This document shows, piece after piece, positions 48,101-63,100 of a stretch of DNA of 64,000 bases (the stretch's first letter is position 1; the number at the start of each line of letters is the position of its first letter). The position numbers and the translations under genes were made by a program. Below the pieces are notes generated by a model that saw only the letters and a list, made by a program, of their open reading frames with translations, ran no database searches and was not told the origin of the DNA. The stretch lies in assembly GCA_936440205.1 (NCBI GenBank), contig OW387147.1, positions 29,289,629 to 29,353,628 on the forward strand. Reading direction: 5' to 3'. The stretch is from Lepidonotus clava. Lineage: Eukaryota > Annelida > Polychaeta > Phyllodocida > Polynoidae.

Positions 48101-51100
48101 TGCTGACGGCATTAGGAGGGGTAGGGGGCCGGGGAGGGCTCAGGGGAATGGCCCTGGTCTCCCCGTGCATTTCTCTGTGATGCTGACGGGGTTAGGGGGA
48201 GTAGAGGGCCGGGAAGAGGTCAGGGGGACGGCCCTGGTCTCCCCGTGCGTTGCTCTGTGATGCTGACGGGGTTAGGGGGAGTAGGGGGCCGGGAAGAGGT
48301 CAGGGGGACGGCCCTGGTCTCCCCGTGCGTTGCTCTGTTACTAAAGCAAATTCCTGATGACTTGTGGAAGAAAAGAACCTTTTGATAGGGTTTTCATGCC
48401 GATTTGAGCACTTTGAAAAAAATCCAAATTTAAAACATTTATGACTCCCAGTAGGAGTCAACTATGGGTCAAATGTGACTCTTAGGTTGTAGCCCCGAGT
48501 GAGAAGGACAATTCTATACATGTCAGAAAATTCTGTGATGATTACAACATTATCTAGAAATTTAGAAAGATTTTTCACCTTATTTTTATACTGAAAGACT
48601 CAACCAATGGATTTTGCTAAAATCTTTCAGAAATGATAATTAGGCCCATCTTATGCCAAAAATGTCCCCTAATTGATGGAAATCCTTTTACATATTTCCC
48701 AGCCTTTACTCCATGTCCCTGACCATCCCTCTATGAATAGCCACCTCTAGCCTCCTGATATTCTCAGGTTGCAAAGAGCTGATGACTTGTGGAAGAAAAG
48801 AAGCTTTTGATAGGGTTTTCATGCCGATTTGAGCACTTTGAAAAAAATCCAAATTTAAAACATTTATGACTCCCAGTAGGAGTCAACTATGGGTCAAATG
48901 TGACTCTTAGGTTGTAGCCCCGAGTGAGAAGGACAATTCTATACATGTCAGAAAATTCTGTGATGATTACAACATTATCTAGAAATTTAGAAAGATTTTT
49001 CACCTTATTTTTATACTGAAAGACTCAACCAATGGATTTTGCTAAAATCTTTCAGAAATGATAATTAGGCCCATCTTATGCCAAAAATGTCCCCTAATTG
49101 ATGGAAATCCTTTTACATATTTCCCAGCCTTTACTCCATGTCCCTGACCATCCCTCTATGAATAGCCACCTCTAGCCTCCTGATATTCTCAGGTTGCAAA
49201 GAGCTGATGACTTGTGGAAGAAAAGAAGCTTTTGATAGGGTTTTCATGCCGATTTGAGCACTTTGAAAAAAATCCAAATTTAAAACATTTATGACTCCCA
49301 GTAGGAGTCAACTATGGGTCAAATGTGACTCTTAGGTTGTAGCCCCGAGTGAGAAGGACAATTCTATACATGTCAGAAAATTCTGTGATGATTACAACAT
49401 TATCTAGAAATTTAGAAAGATTTTTCACCTTATTTTTATACTGAAAGACTCAACCAATGGATTTTGCTAAAATCTTTCAGAAATGATAATTAGGCCCATC
49501 TTATGCCAAAAATGTCCCCTAATTGATGGAAATCCTTTTACATATTTCCCAGCCTTTACTCCATGTCCCTGACCATCCCTCTATGAATAGCCACCTCTAG
49601 CCTCCTGATATTCCCTATCAAAAGCTTCTTTTCTTCCACAAGTCATCAGCTCTTTGCAACCTGAGAATATCAGGAGGCTAGAGGTGGCTATTCATAGAGG
49701 GATGGTCAGGGACATGGAGTAAAGGCTGGGAAATATGTAAAAGGATTTCCATCAATTAGGGGACATTTTTGGCATAAGATGGACCTAATTATCATTTCTG
49801 AAAGATTTTAGCAAAATCCATTGGTTGAGTCTTTCAGTATAAAAATAAGGTGAAAAATCTTTCTAAATTTCTAGATAATTTTGTAATCATCACAGAATTT
49901 TCTGGCATGTATAGAATTGTCCTTCTCACTCGGGGCTACAACCTAAGAGTCACATTTGACCCATAGTTGACTCCTACTGGGAGTCATAAATGTTTTAAAT
50001 TTGGATTTTTTTCAAAGTGCTCAAATCGGCATGAAAACCCTATCAAAAGCTTCTTTTCTTCCACAAGTCATCAGCTCTTTGCAACCTGAGAATATCAGGA
50101 GGCTAGAGGTGGCTATTCATAGAGGGATGGTCAGGGACATGGAGTAAAGGCTGGGAAATATGTAAAAGGATTTCCATCAATTAGGGGACATTTTTGGCAT
50201 AAGATGGGCCTAATTATCATTTCTGAAAGATTTTAGCAAAATCCATTGGTTGAGTCTTTCAGTATAAAAATAAGGTGAAAAATCTTTCTAAATTTCTAGA
50301 TAATTTTGTAATCATCACAGAATTTTCTGGCATGTATAGAATTGTCCTTCTCACTCGGGGCTACAACCTAAGAGTCACATTTGACCCATAGTTGACTCCT
50401 ACTGGGAGTCATAAATGTTTTAAATTTGGATTTTTTTCAAAGTGCTCAAATCGGCATGAAAACCCTATCAAAAGCTTCTTTTCTTCCACAAGTCATCAGC
50501 TCTTTGCAACCTGAGAATATCAGGAGGCTAGAGGTGGCTATTCATAGAGGGATGGTCAGGGACATGGAGTAAAGGCTGGGAAATATGTAAAAGGATTTCC
50601 ATCAATTAGGGGACATTTTTGGCATAAGATGGGCCTAATTATCATTTATGAAAGATTTTAGCAAAATCCATTGGTTGAGTCTTTCAGTATAAAAATAAGG
50701 TGAAAAATCTTTCTAAATTTCTAGATAATTTTGTAATCATCACAGAATTTTCTGGCATGTATAGAATTGTCCTTCTCACTCGGGGCTACAACCTAAGAGT
50801 CACATTTGACCCATAGTTGACTCCTACTGGGAGTCATAAATGTTTTAAATTTGGATTTTTTTCAAAGTGCTCAAATCGGCATGAAAACCCTATCAAAAGC
50901 TTCTTTTCTTCCACAAGTCATCAGCCCCTGTGCGTTACTCTAGATCTGTGGGACTGACGGGATTAGGATGGGTAGGGGGCCGGGAAGAGGTCAGGGGGAT
51001 AGCCCTGCAGGTCTCCCCGTGGGTTGCTCTGCAGTCTAGGCCTTTACCAACACCTCTGGTCAGACATAGAAAGGGCTGGGAAATAACTAAAATGAGACAA

Positions 51101-54100
51101 CCAAACATAGTGCTAATTATAGATGTCCCCAGCTGGGCGGGGGTGGGTGGGTGGGGGACCCCCTGTGAGACACTTATGTAATGGGCCATACCATTGACAC
51201 TGCAAGAGTGTGAACACATCCCTTACACTTCTTGACACGGTTTAGAGCAAGTGGATTCAGACACGGCCGAGTCTGTCTAATGTATTTGATCAAAATCTTC
51301 CCGTGATTTGATAATACTTCTTAACATAATACCTTTAATTCTGTTATAAACGTAAGGTCCTTCCTCATCAGACGGCGACCATGAAGTGGGAGGTATTCAC
51401 CTTTCCAACACAGCACTTTGCCTAGTATGGCTCACCTGATTGGTCAACTTGGGGTCATGTGGGCACATTCATATCCATGTTTATGATTCTGGGGCCCATT
51501 TGAGGTCCGAAGGGGTAACTTTGGGAGTTGGGATTGTGGTTCACTGGGGTTTGGGGTCTGTAAGGGGTTTTGGGAACCGATTTAATGGCTTTATTTCAAT
51601 GTTAATATATTCTTTTTTTATGACCATAACAGTGTCACAAGTAACATTTTCCCTTTCTGATATAGATTGTCCAAATGGTTTCCTAGGAGATGGGTGCACA
51701 ACACGATGTCATGCAAACTGCAAGTTTACATGCAATGATATCACTGGAGCATGCAAAGGTATACACAAGAAATTAATTTTTAGGATTTATTCTAAATAAA
51801 AAAGGAATTTATTTTTTATGCTCTAGGTTTAATCAAGATGTAATCTGCATTCTTGTCAGTCACATATATGGCAAATGATAATAGGTCTAAAGAAGGTTCA
51901 ACTGTTTAATTGTTTATTAAGAATCTGATACACATTGCTTGATTTCGTTTTGATTTTCCAACATCATTGATTTTTTGAAAGAAACATTTACACATTTCCC
52001 AAATCATGAGCAGAATCATAGGGAGGGACAGGCTTTAAGGTCATCACATACTATGTGTTTTTTGGAATTTCATTGTATATTCCTAAGTCAGCTGTAAAAC
52101 TGAAAACATACTACTGCTGTTTTCTCTATATTCTAGACTGCCCAGATCGTTTTTATGGCGAAAGGTGTGTAAAGAAATGTAACTGTATGGATGTGAATGA
52201 GGTGTGTCATAAGAAGTTTGGCAACTGTTCCATCTCAGGCTGTAAACCTGGATATAGGGGACCGGGTTGTGCTTATGGTAAGAACAAAGTACTTGTTTTA
52301 TTTCAACCCAACCACTATTGATTCGTGGGAACAATGAAATAAATAATGGTATTCTCTGCAGTACACTTCTGATGCTGAAGGGCTTAATCAGGTTTCTCAA
52401 TTCAAAGTTTTCCATATGATCCACTGAAATTCTGACTTGGTAAAATTGAATTAGTATGTATATCGAGAGAAAGGGGTTGGGTCTTGATCATAAACAGCAT
52501 ACACACGTGGTACACAGTGACTTATAATGCATTGTTTTTAGTGAGCCTCATAATAATTATGTCTACTAACCCTGTATAAACGTACTGTTAGATGGATGAT
52601 AAACTGTATAGATGCAGATTTATGCTGATGCAGTAGAGTTACCTGTATAATCATCAAATAAGGTGCAAATGAATAAGTTTCTTTACCATTTTGTCTTTCA
52701 GAAATACCTGGCCCACTACCACAGCCATCAGTGGAAGCAGGTGTATCAAGTGTTAGAGTGACATTCAATGATACAAGTGGCAAACCGGTGTCATTCTATG
52801 CAATACAGTATAAGATACAAGGTCAAAACTCTAACTTTACAACTGGTACATATATTCAATATGAGGGTGGTAAAACCTTGTATAATGGAGTACAGGGAGA
52901 ATTGATGGAAAATATGTACTATCTCATCAGGGTTACCCCCTTTTCCCATATTGGGAATGAGGCTTTCCCAGGCCACCCATCAGAGGCTGTGACCGTGTAT
53001 ACTGGCCAAGTTCGTGGTAAGTATGGGATTTGGGAATTTCTCCTTAAAATGATATACATTAGACCAAACTTTAAAATCTCATTTTGTCTACCTTTGGAGT
53101 ATTTTTATGATGTGTTTAGCATTATTAGTTTTTGATACGAACACCTTGCTCAAGGAATAAATTAGAAAATATCTATCCTTCAATCATGTGCAAGGCTCCC
53201 TTCAAGCTTTTCCTAAGATTTTCAAGTTTATTCAAATCCAAATCTTGAAATATGCCAACACTGTTTCTTCATGGAATGTCAATGAAGTCTGACAGGTCAT
53301 AGCCTTCCATAATTCCCTTGGCTTAAAACCCTTTGTTTAAAGATTTATATCCATGATCTCCATCCGTAACTAAAAAAAACTTTGTTCTATCAAAAATTGT
53401 TTACATATTTAATCTCTCCAGAACCTCCAGCGATTCCTCAGGCACCCTCTCTACAGTCGATAAACCACACAGCAGTCAGGGTATACTTTGACCGGAGCAG
53501 CTACCAGGCCAATACCTTTCAGGTGTACTACAAGGAGGTCGGTCAAAACACCTTCAACCACGGACCTTTCTTGGAGCAGAATGGACAGGCCATTTTGGGA
53601 TCCCTGGAGCCCTCCCGTGAATATGTGGTCAGGGTAGTCCCACATATCAACAACATGCCCAGACTTGACAAGGGATCGCCTCCTGTGACCATCACAGCCC
53701 GGGTGACACAGCCTACTTGTGAGTAAAAAACAACATGAAGTAGATGAGTATCTTTAAGTTTAAATAAGATTTTTTTTATTGATAATCCAGATTTGTTTTA
53801 ATTGCAACACTTTTGAACATTACATTGATATATTCCAATTGATATACTGAGTAATTAGGAAGCTAATCAAGTTATTCTATTCTTTTAGCTGAAAATAAAC
53901 AAATAGAATAAAAAGAAACCAAAATTCTACACAATTCCCTATTAATAAGCCGTGAACGAAGGAAACTAAAAAATCCCGTTATTTTAGAGGTGTGAAAATG
54001 TGGTTATCAATACCTCGAGAAATTAGAAATTATGTAACCCGATCTGATAAAATGAGTCGCAAGTCACACCTGGTCAAACTGAGACATAAGGCCCTGAAGT

Positions 54101-57100
54101 TGGAAATCAGTAACACCATCAAAAATGATATTTTCTTGTATTTTCTTGTTTTCAATTTTCCAAGTGCCATTTCTCAAAATAATATATTAAATTCAACTTC
54201 TAAGTGTACTTAAGTGGCCCCAGAGGTCACCCTTCTGCTTCAGTGATTTAGAAAAAGTCCTCGCTTCACCCTTATTTTTACCAATTTTGCTGACTTGTGA
54301 GCCACAGTTAGGAGTTGAGAACCCAGGAAGTTTTGTATCACCAAAAAGTGCGGGACCTTGTCTAGCCAATGGCAGTGCCTGATTTTGAATTTTGATGGCA
54401 ATGAATCAATCAGAAGGTGGATTCTAAATGCTATTGCTGTAAACAAACCTTGCCAAGAATGTCATGTGGTGCGAACCAAGTGCTCTGATTGGCTAAATGT
54501 CCAATCGTCAGTAGCAGGTGTGCGTTTAATGAGGCCGGACATACCCCTCAAGAGGAGGCCATGGCAGCAGGGATAAAATCAATTGTTTGGACTAATCTAT
54601 ATGGCGGCACTAGCACGGATCAATGGTAAGAGCTGGTGGAGGAAGGAGCTAGAGGCTTTGAATGGGCCTCAGGATCCAAAGGATGACAAGGATGAGCCCC
54701 TAATCATCCATGATCCGGCGGAACAACTGCTGTAGGATGAGACCAAAACTTGTGAACATTTTAGGTAGGTCATGTTTGGTTTGGGAATTTGGTCCAGGTT
54801 CTGTCAACATAGAATTGACACATATACCTGACAATTAATCCTGTCCTGCCATCAACAGGTTGCACAAAAATGTTTTCTAAGATGTGCCATAGTTATTATT
54901 ATAATTCTGGCCATTTTAAAGTTCAAAATCAGTAATTTCCGACAGGAAACCATAGTGACTATTTAATAGGATCCCTCCTTTTTACCACTAACGGTACAGG
55001 TGTCTAATGTTACATTCTCTAAGGCCTAATTAAAAGTTGTAGCACACATCTAATGAACCAAATTCAATCTAAAGGCTGTATTCCATATACTGAAAGTGAA
55101 ATGATTTGCTGCCGATATATTTTTGGCTGTGCACATGCACTTTCGGCAGCATTGCCGATAATATTTACTAACATGTTGGTAAATCTTTCTTGCCGATTTT
55201 GGACTGGACACCGATATTCCACTTTTGGCCGCTGATTACACACCTTTGGCCGCTGATTTTGTGCTTTCGGTGGCTGAAAGTGGTCTGAAAGAACGGGCTG
55301 ATGGTATATAATGTTACCATGGTGAAGGTCAATATTGGCAGCCTGCACTTTAGATAATATTATATGGAATACGGCCTTAAGAAGGTCCCCCCACGTCCAA
55401 GATAGTAATATGGACTTTTGTCATGTTTAAGTGCTTGTGTGATTACCAAAACGATGGCCCGTGTTTGGTGCATTTCATGCTGGCGGAGCGTCTTGACAAA
55501 TAGCAGATGACCCAGCTGACTCCAAGTGTGGCTGGTCCCCGTGCTATTATTCTGTATTTAATGCAGACAGTTATGCATCAATAATACGTTTATGACCATC
55601 CTGAGGCAGTAAATTTCTTTCTATGATGTGCATGTAATGTTTTATTCACATCACAGAAGATTTTAAGCCAAGTGGCCTTGGTGACTGTGGGCCACCCATG
55701 TGGGCCACCCATGCAGGCCACCCATGCGTTCACCCAAGTGAATAGTCTTTTGGTTTCCATGAAGGGGCCAAAGAGCAAAAGTGATAGGCAGCACCAATGC
55801 AACCATAATGATAATAATGTACTGTATCACACCATAGATATATGTATTGTAACATCTGGAAGATCAGATAACTCTGAAGATGTCAAATAAAATATTATCC
55901 CAAAAAAAAAAAAATTCTAACAGTTTGCCAGGTAAAGGAAAACAGTGAATTGGACACCAGTGGTGCTAGTTGCCACCCCGTATTGTGTGTTCTCGCCCAA
56001 TGATCGATCTGTGCTGGAAGCCTCAGAGGAACAACCGTGACATCTACTGCTCCTCCATCCTCGCCGACATAGTTAAGCAGATTAAGTTAAAAAAACAGTA
56101 GAGGCACCTATATGTGGTTGCCAAGGAGTTGGAGTTCTACCAGGAAACAACTGCCACTGCTAAGCAGGCCTACACAAAGGCAGGCTCCTTGGTGCTCGGG
56201 CCACTCGCTCCCTACTCCTCTGACATCCGCGTGCATGTATCTTTTGATTGTGCACATCAGGTGCACCTCCCCTCCTCCCCTCAACAGCCAGGACCACTCT
56301 ACTTCCTTGTCCCATGCAAAGTAGGCATCTTCGGCATGGGCCATCCCCTGTCAAGTTAACTACCTCATTGATGAAACCCATTGCAGCAGCAAGAGGTCAA
56401 ATGCGGTCAACTCCACCACTACTTTGCCAACTACTCCCTCTGTGAATGGCTCCTTTAGCTGCACCATGATAACTGCAGTGGCTAAAACAAGAAAACATTT
56501 TATGTGGCAGGTCCTGACTTGTCTGCATAAGCAGACTACTTTGAACTTTCTGATTGCCAGCCACACTAAGTTTGCCCTGACGGGTGCTTCACCCTCCTCA
56601 AACAGTGGTTCCACCATACTGAGGTCTTCTGTCTCGCTGACCTGGCCAACAGAGTGAGGGAAATCACCCAGAAAGAAGTCAACATCTATTAGCCGTGTGC
56701 GTCAGAAGGCAGGGATGTCTGCATCCCTTGCTACAACTGGTAATCCTTCCTGACCCTGTTTATCCGGTCAATAAAAGGAATCAAACAGTATCACCACTTT
56801 ATCTTCTAATCAAACAGCCCCAGGAAGTCCAGTGACATATACTGAATGTGGATCCTTGAGACATTACATACGTCCCCCCCAGTTGTTACACCTTCCCCAA
56901 GCCCTCCCCTCCGGTGGAAGTGTTACCTCTTCAAAAACATAAGATACTTCTGAACAGATGAGACCAGGGATGTCATGTGCTCCAAGCCAACTCGACTGAG
57001 CCTCCAGCAGAGCCAGCAAGATGACAGGCCACCTCATGGCCAGGGGAATGGTTGAGGGCGAGGGTGAGGTCTGAGGCAATCCCCTGAATCAGTCTCAGAG

Positions 57101-60100
57101 GACTCAGACTCAGACACAGCGGCCCAAATGCAACATGAAATGGATGCAGACTCAGACATATCCCCAGGGGCCACCCCCACCCAAACGGCCATACAATGAA
57201 AGCAGGGGGCATGGCCTGATCAACATCATCTAGCGCCTAGACTAGAATCTAACTGTGAATACTGTTTATCATTTATTTTATTGAAGCTTTGTGCCCTTAG
57301 AGTGGGTTTTCACTCCCTTTTATAGCGCGTTTTGTGATGTATGAAAATTCTGAGAGTCATATTTACGGTAAAACAGGCTGAAAAGACACATAAACATTCC
57401 CATAGACTGTTTACGTGTCATTCAGACCTCAATTCTGCCTTCTATAGAGTAGTGTTGCCGGTTTTTGCACACTTCGGGCATGAAATTAAATATTTGGAAG
57501 AACTATAGAACTCCGTACAATTCGATGGAAGAACAAATGGGAGCAAATTTGGGAAAAGGTACGCCATGAGGTGGCATAAGGCCACCTCATGCCCAACATT
57601 TTTGGGCTTGTATTCTAATTATGAAATAATTATTTGACAGTATAGCTGCAAGTTATGTAGTATACCCAGGTAACAAGGACACGTGTTTTAAACGTCTGTA
57701 TCACGGGATCCAGGATGTCATACACGTGATTTAGACTCGTGTTATACTCGGGATTCTGTGGACCTCATTTCTGGTGTTCCCCATGAGTTTTTGACACGAG
57801 TTTTTGTCACGAGTTTTGACATGTGAAACTCGTGTTTTTGTATTCTCTGGCTTAAAAAAACCTTGGGGGGATTGAACTGGGGATCTCTCACACACCTTGC
57901 CAGTACTCTTCCACTGTGCTATTGAGGATTGGGTTACTGGTGGAGGTATGGCAGTAGTATTTTATATTGAACATTAATTTTTATTCAATGAGAATGAAGC
58001 ATTTACATGTTTAAAAGCTGCATAGTAATTCCATTTCTTGTTCAAGATAATAAATTTAACTTCCTATAACTGAGAGAAATCTGTAACACCAGTTAGGCAT
58101 GACTTTGATCTGAAGAAAACTCATGTTTACTAAGGTTTTTCTGAGGGTAATCCAGTAGATTTATCAATCATAACTACGATAATGCTCAGGTTAAACCTGG
58201 GTAAAATACCTGTTTTTCACTGATTTTACACATGTCTAAAACTCATGTCACATGTTGGGTCTTTTCTCGGTAAATTTACAGGGTTTTACACTACACCAGT
58301 ATTGCATGTAAATAACACGTGTAAAATCTGGTGTGATATACATGATTAACACAGGGATTATCACTACACCAGAATGTCACAAGAATGACACTAGAACGTA
58401 AAACTATTAAAACAGTCATGATATACTATTATTAAATGACACATTACAAAATTGACTATGTGAGATGACTAGATAAAGTTATAAAAACGAAATTTACACA
58501 AGTGCTTAACTGTGTCAAAACCAAGAGTAAAACCTGTTAAACTGCGAACATTACTCTGAGAATTCATAAACACCAGTATTACACCAGTTTAACACGTTTC
58601 AAACTGGTGAAAACACGTGTCATGTTTGCTGGGTAATGTCTCTGACGTCCCAGGGATTCTACCGCTCTTTATTTCATCTTTCTACAATGATATATATATA
58701 GTTCTTTTACAACTCTATGTACAATATAGCCCCAATATAGCCATATTTGTCCAATTTTACCTAAATATTGCAGTAATGGAAGTATCTATAAAGAAGCCTC
58801 TTTGTTACATTTATATATATATTATAGACAAAATTTAATGTGATTGATGTGGAAAATTTTGACTTACATGAAATCGTGTGGAGATTCTTATGACAACTAT
58901 TACAATATCATAATTTTCAAAACTAATTAATCATGGCAAATTCTAAAAGGGATGTTTTTACCCAGATTTCCATAGCATAATGCAGGTTAGAAAGTTGCCA
59001 TGGTTACAGAAAAAGAATTGAAAGAATTGAAAGAACATTTTTCATAAGTAATGTTGTAAATGTTTTCCTGCTCTTAATATTGGACATTGTGAGTGGAACA
59101 CGCAACCTAGTAAAATATTATTGCACTTTTGGTATTCATAATAATTAGATAACTTACTTTTTCATAAAACATCTAACTTTAAGTTTCCATTACATGGAAA
59201 CAAATACAGCAATTCGGAATTCGGAAGAGGTAGCAAGGTATACAAACATATCAGTTTCTACCAGGAATAAGAGTTATTTCAAAATGGTTTGGAGCATTTG
59301 AAAGAGTGATTTATTTACAGGCATGTCATATTTCACGACATGATGAATTACCAATAGGTTAATGTTTGAATGATACTTTTGTATCAATATTTCTATTGTC
59401 GAAGGTCCAATGCTTTATACTATGGTAATAATAGTTATTAATAACTTTAAGAGCAGTTAACAGTATTCCATCATGTTTTCTAGTGGCAAATTCCCTATGA
59501 TCAATACAATCAGGATTATATTTTGACCCTTTAGACCCCAATTCGGTCATGGCCTCTTGTGGGTAATTTCCCCAATCAGGCTATTGAACGCTTCTGTAAG
59601 TTTATGGTTAATTATAGTTATAGTGAATTGTCCGAGATAATCACTGTCATTAATATTATTCCTAATGGGTGTTAGTCGAGTGGTAAGTGAGTCCACGAGA
59701 TGGGCACTCAATCCACAACATGAACAACGCTTGGCAGTAGGGTAAGTTTATTGGTGGATACGGTGATTCGTACAATTGCCAGTGAAGAGATGATAAGTTC
59801 CTAGGTGTTACAATTCCAATTCAGTGTAGAGTAAGCTTTCTCCTCGGAGTCCGCCTAATCTCACCTCCAGCCGTAGTGCGGTAGTACCGTGTAAGTCACC
59901 AGATGACCCTGTGGTTTGCATAGCTATCTAAACCCCTCGAATCTCTCGATCCGTATTGTCCAAACATTAATGAATTTCTCTCTGCTCTTACACCGTGTTC
60001 TCGCTTCTTATAGCAGTCTGGTATTGATTTTTACCCCAGGCATCGACGCCTGTTGGGAGGTGTACCCTGCTGAACATTGCCATCAGGTATATTTACACCT

Positions 60101-63100
60101 ACCAACGGCACCTGCCATATTTATACTGTGTATTATCATAAGCTAAGTAATTTGGAAGAATTCTTATTATTCCCTTGTATTCAACTGGTGACCTTTACAC
60201 TATTTCGATTATCATGCGCAAAGTAAATGAGTTAATTTCTACCTTTGTGCACTATACCCGCTTGGAAAAATGGATTTTTTTCCATAATTTTTATTCAAAT
60301 TATTCCAAAGAGAACAGTTTTATTGATAGTCAACATAAAGAAATGGATTATAATTATATCGTTTGAAAGCTGATTTAATTCACTAACCAATGGACCACAT
60401 TACAATAACGTCCATTGAAATTCTTCAATTAAAGGCAATTTAGGGAACTCTGGAGGGAAATCCATGGAAATCATGGGAAAATCAAGCAATTCATGAATGC
60501 AATGTATGGGGTCTAAAGGGTTAATGTAAATATTGCTTATATAGATATGATACACAGAGGATCATTCTGTTATTTTTATAGTTGATTATTTTGTTTGTAA
60601 ATAAAGTCACCGTAATCCAACAAAGGCAAAATTATAGATTTATATATTGTCAATGCAGCAGATGCAGTTAGGTAACAACATGTTTTCCTAAAACATTTCG
60701 ATTTTTGTTGATATTTCAAAATTGATGACTAAAAGGCATTTCAGAAATGGGTTTGATGAATAGTGGTGTCTAAGTATATCGAACTGGCACTCATTCGATT
60801 CACATAAGTATTTTTTTTCTGAAGATGCATGTGTCGATCCATCTCATATTTCCGTTACTCATTCATTATTACTCAGCGTGAATATCATAGAATTATTAAA
60901 ATGGTGATATGTAGCTTTGTACAAAATCCAAGAAACTATTGATTGTAATGTGTAAAAGAACATGCCTATTTGAGGACGAAAAATAAAATATTATCAAACA
61001 TAAGTTATAGCATGAAAACTGAAATTGTTGACAATTATGATAGTGTGAATGGTTATAATTTGTCTTCAATGTTTGTGATATCAAATACAAGGTTTATGCA
61101 GGTCGTGGACATAATTCAACACATATTTAGCAGGGCTCAGATTTTCACAATTTTGAATTTTCCAAATATCAAAATTTAAATATTGAAAAATCAAATGGTG
61201 TCAGGTACAATCTTTGTCCTCCCGTCTTTGATCAAAGATAACCTAATGGATTTCATAAAAATTAATATCCGCCAACAGATGATTTCAAGCACATCAGATA
61301 ACATCTTTTGCACTGTATACAGTTTTGTTTCACAGTGGGATGGTATTAGTACATTCTTTAACCCCCATACCCACAAGGCGACTTTTGCACAGTCGGCCAA
61401 TAAGTCAGCGGTAAAATAGGCCAACTCCTATGATCACCTGTAGATATATCATATTGATATGTGTGTGTTTAATGTGAGTTGGCAGTAAAGTCGGCCGATT
61501 CTACCCTTAAAATCGGCTGATTCTTATAGCCAATAAATTATTAGTCGGCCGACTGTATAAAAATTGCCTAGAGGGTATGAGGCTTTACCTAGGGAATAGA
61601 TCAATCTGTGGGCTTTCTGAGAGTGACCTGGGACCTTATGCAAAGCTATGCTGGTAAGATATTGCTATGAGCTTTACTAAACAGTCTGCAGTTAGTAAGA
61701 ACCAAGCCAATGAGTGACATAACTGTGATGTTCTGCAATATGCTTATAACATTATAGTATGTTTTGTGACATCAAATCCTTGGCTATGAAACCCACTAAT
61801 GGCTTAGGAAAAATGTAGAAGATACTTTAGTTATCCATCACAATAATTTATCATAATGATGTTGAATCTGCTAGGGAAATGGTTATTGTTTACATCATCA
61901 ACTAAGGAGATAATTTTCGTATGAAATTAAAAGTAGTTAAAATCCTTCTATGATATTGACCATAGTAATTATTCTTCATATTAATAATCATATCCTGGGG
62001 AGGGCCTTAAAAAAATCAACGAAACTTTTCTGATTCTTAAATTCCACGATAGATCAATGGCCTTATCTTGGATATCATAACCTTTCATGGACGCGATTTT
62101 TCGTAGTTTATTTTTGGTGACCCCCCCCCCCCCCGATGTAGTTCAATGTTCCTCGCATGTTATGATTGCTGCAGTTGAATCATAGTGCAGTATTAGCACT
62201 CTCCAAAGATGAAAGGGTGCTTGCATCGCAATGGATCAATGACTTGGAGATTTTTCAAGATAGATCAGTTAAGGCTTAGCCTACTCGGTATGGCCTATCA
62301 AACTGAATGTTTGACAAAGGTCACCTATGATGCAGGAAAGTAAGGAAGAATACCAGATAAACTTTATTGTATTAGAAAGGAATGTTATGTGAAAACATAC
62401 TGTTCAATGTCTTTTTTTAATAACTTCTTGTTATTTTCATATCGTACATTAGCAGTTGATCTCAAGTTATCCTAATTCCAACATGAGGACTGATGAAATG
62501 ACATAATTTTCTGTTTGTTTTTTGCAGTAACTTCCCAACCTAATCCCAGTGTTCACCAAGATGGGTCCAACCTCCAACCTTCTACTTTAACCCCTGACAT
62601 CCCTGTCCCAGGAACTACAGACCCCAACGTCATCACAGGAGAAGTACGAAGTGAGTAAATTATTAAGTCAGAAATAACCCTTTATCAATAAACCTAGTGG
62701 TTTCTTACATATTAAGTTACCGGTTGTTCTTTGGGCAATATAACCACTTTAAGCTTGTAATGAGAACTGCATTAAATCAAAATGATTGTTGAATTGTTAT
62801 CTAAGAAACTAAAATCCTATATAATCCAGGATTATAGATCTACAAGGCAAGAAACAGCTGTTTTTGTATTTAGATAACACAGACGACAATTTACTAGTTG
62901 AGGACATCTGGAAACCCCCTTTAGTTTTTCGACATATTTGATATTTTCTATAAAATAAAAATTGTTCTTATGAGATCTAGTCTTGGGGCACGTTTCACAC
63001 AAGGAGAATCGTAAATGCGTTTCCCATATCTTAGATTTTAAGAAAAGATGTTTCTGCAAACAATGATCTTAACTGCATATATATCAACAGGAACATAAGA

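Larger units (their letters stand above)
47521..51308. mobile_element. 3.8 kb composite foldback element in gene C intron 4
   Basis: Terminal inverted repeats of about 170 bases (47521-47690 and 51139-51308; e.g. TACATTAGACAG(G/A)CTCGGCC, CATTACATAAGTGTCTCAC) enclose an 80-bp tandem array (47761-48340), a 2.57-kb palindrome (48355-50923), and a last array fragment (50926-51040) in the same orientation as the first. The layered architecture recalls Drosophila FB/Galileo and sea urchin TU foldback elements. No transposase is encoded. The target duplication could not be fixed by eye. Confidence 0.75.

Noticed and set aside
47882-48106. 74-codon Gly-rich frame
   Set aside because: Produced by the 80-bp minisatellite; the frame shifts from unit to unit because 80 is not a multiple of three.
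47761-48340. CRISPR-like periodic array
   Set aside because: Eukaryotic context, 80-bp units are repeat throughout with no unique spacers.
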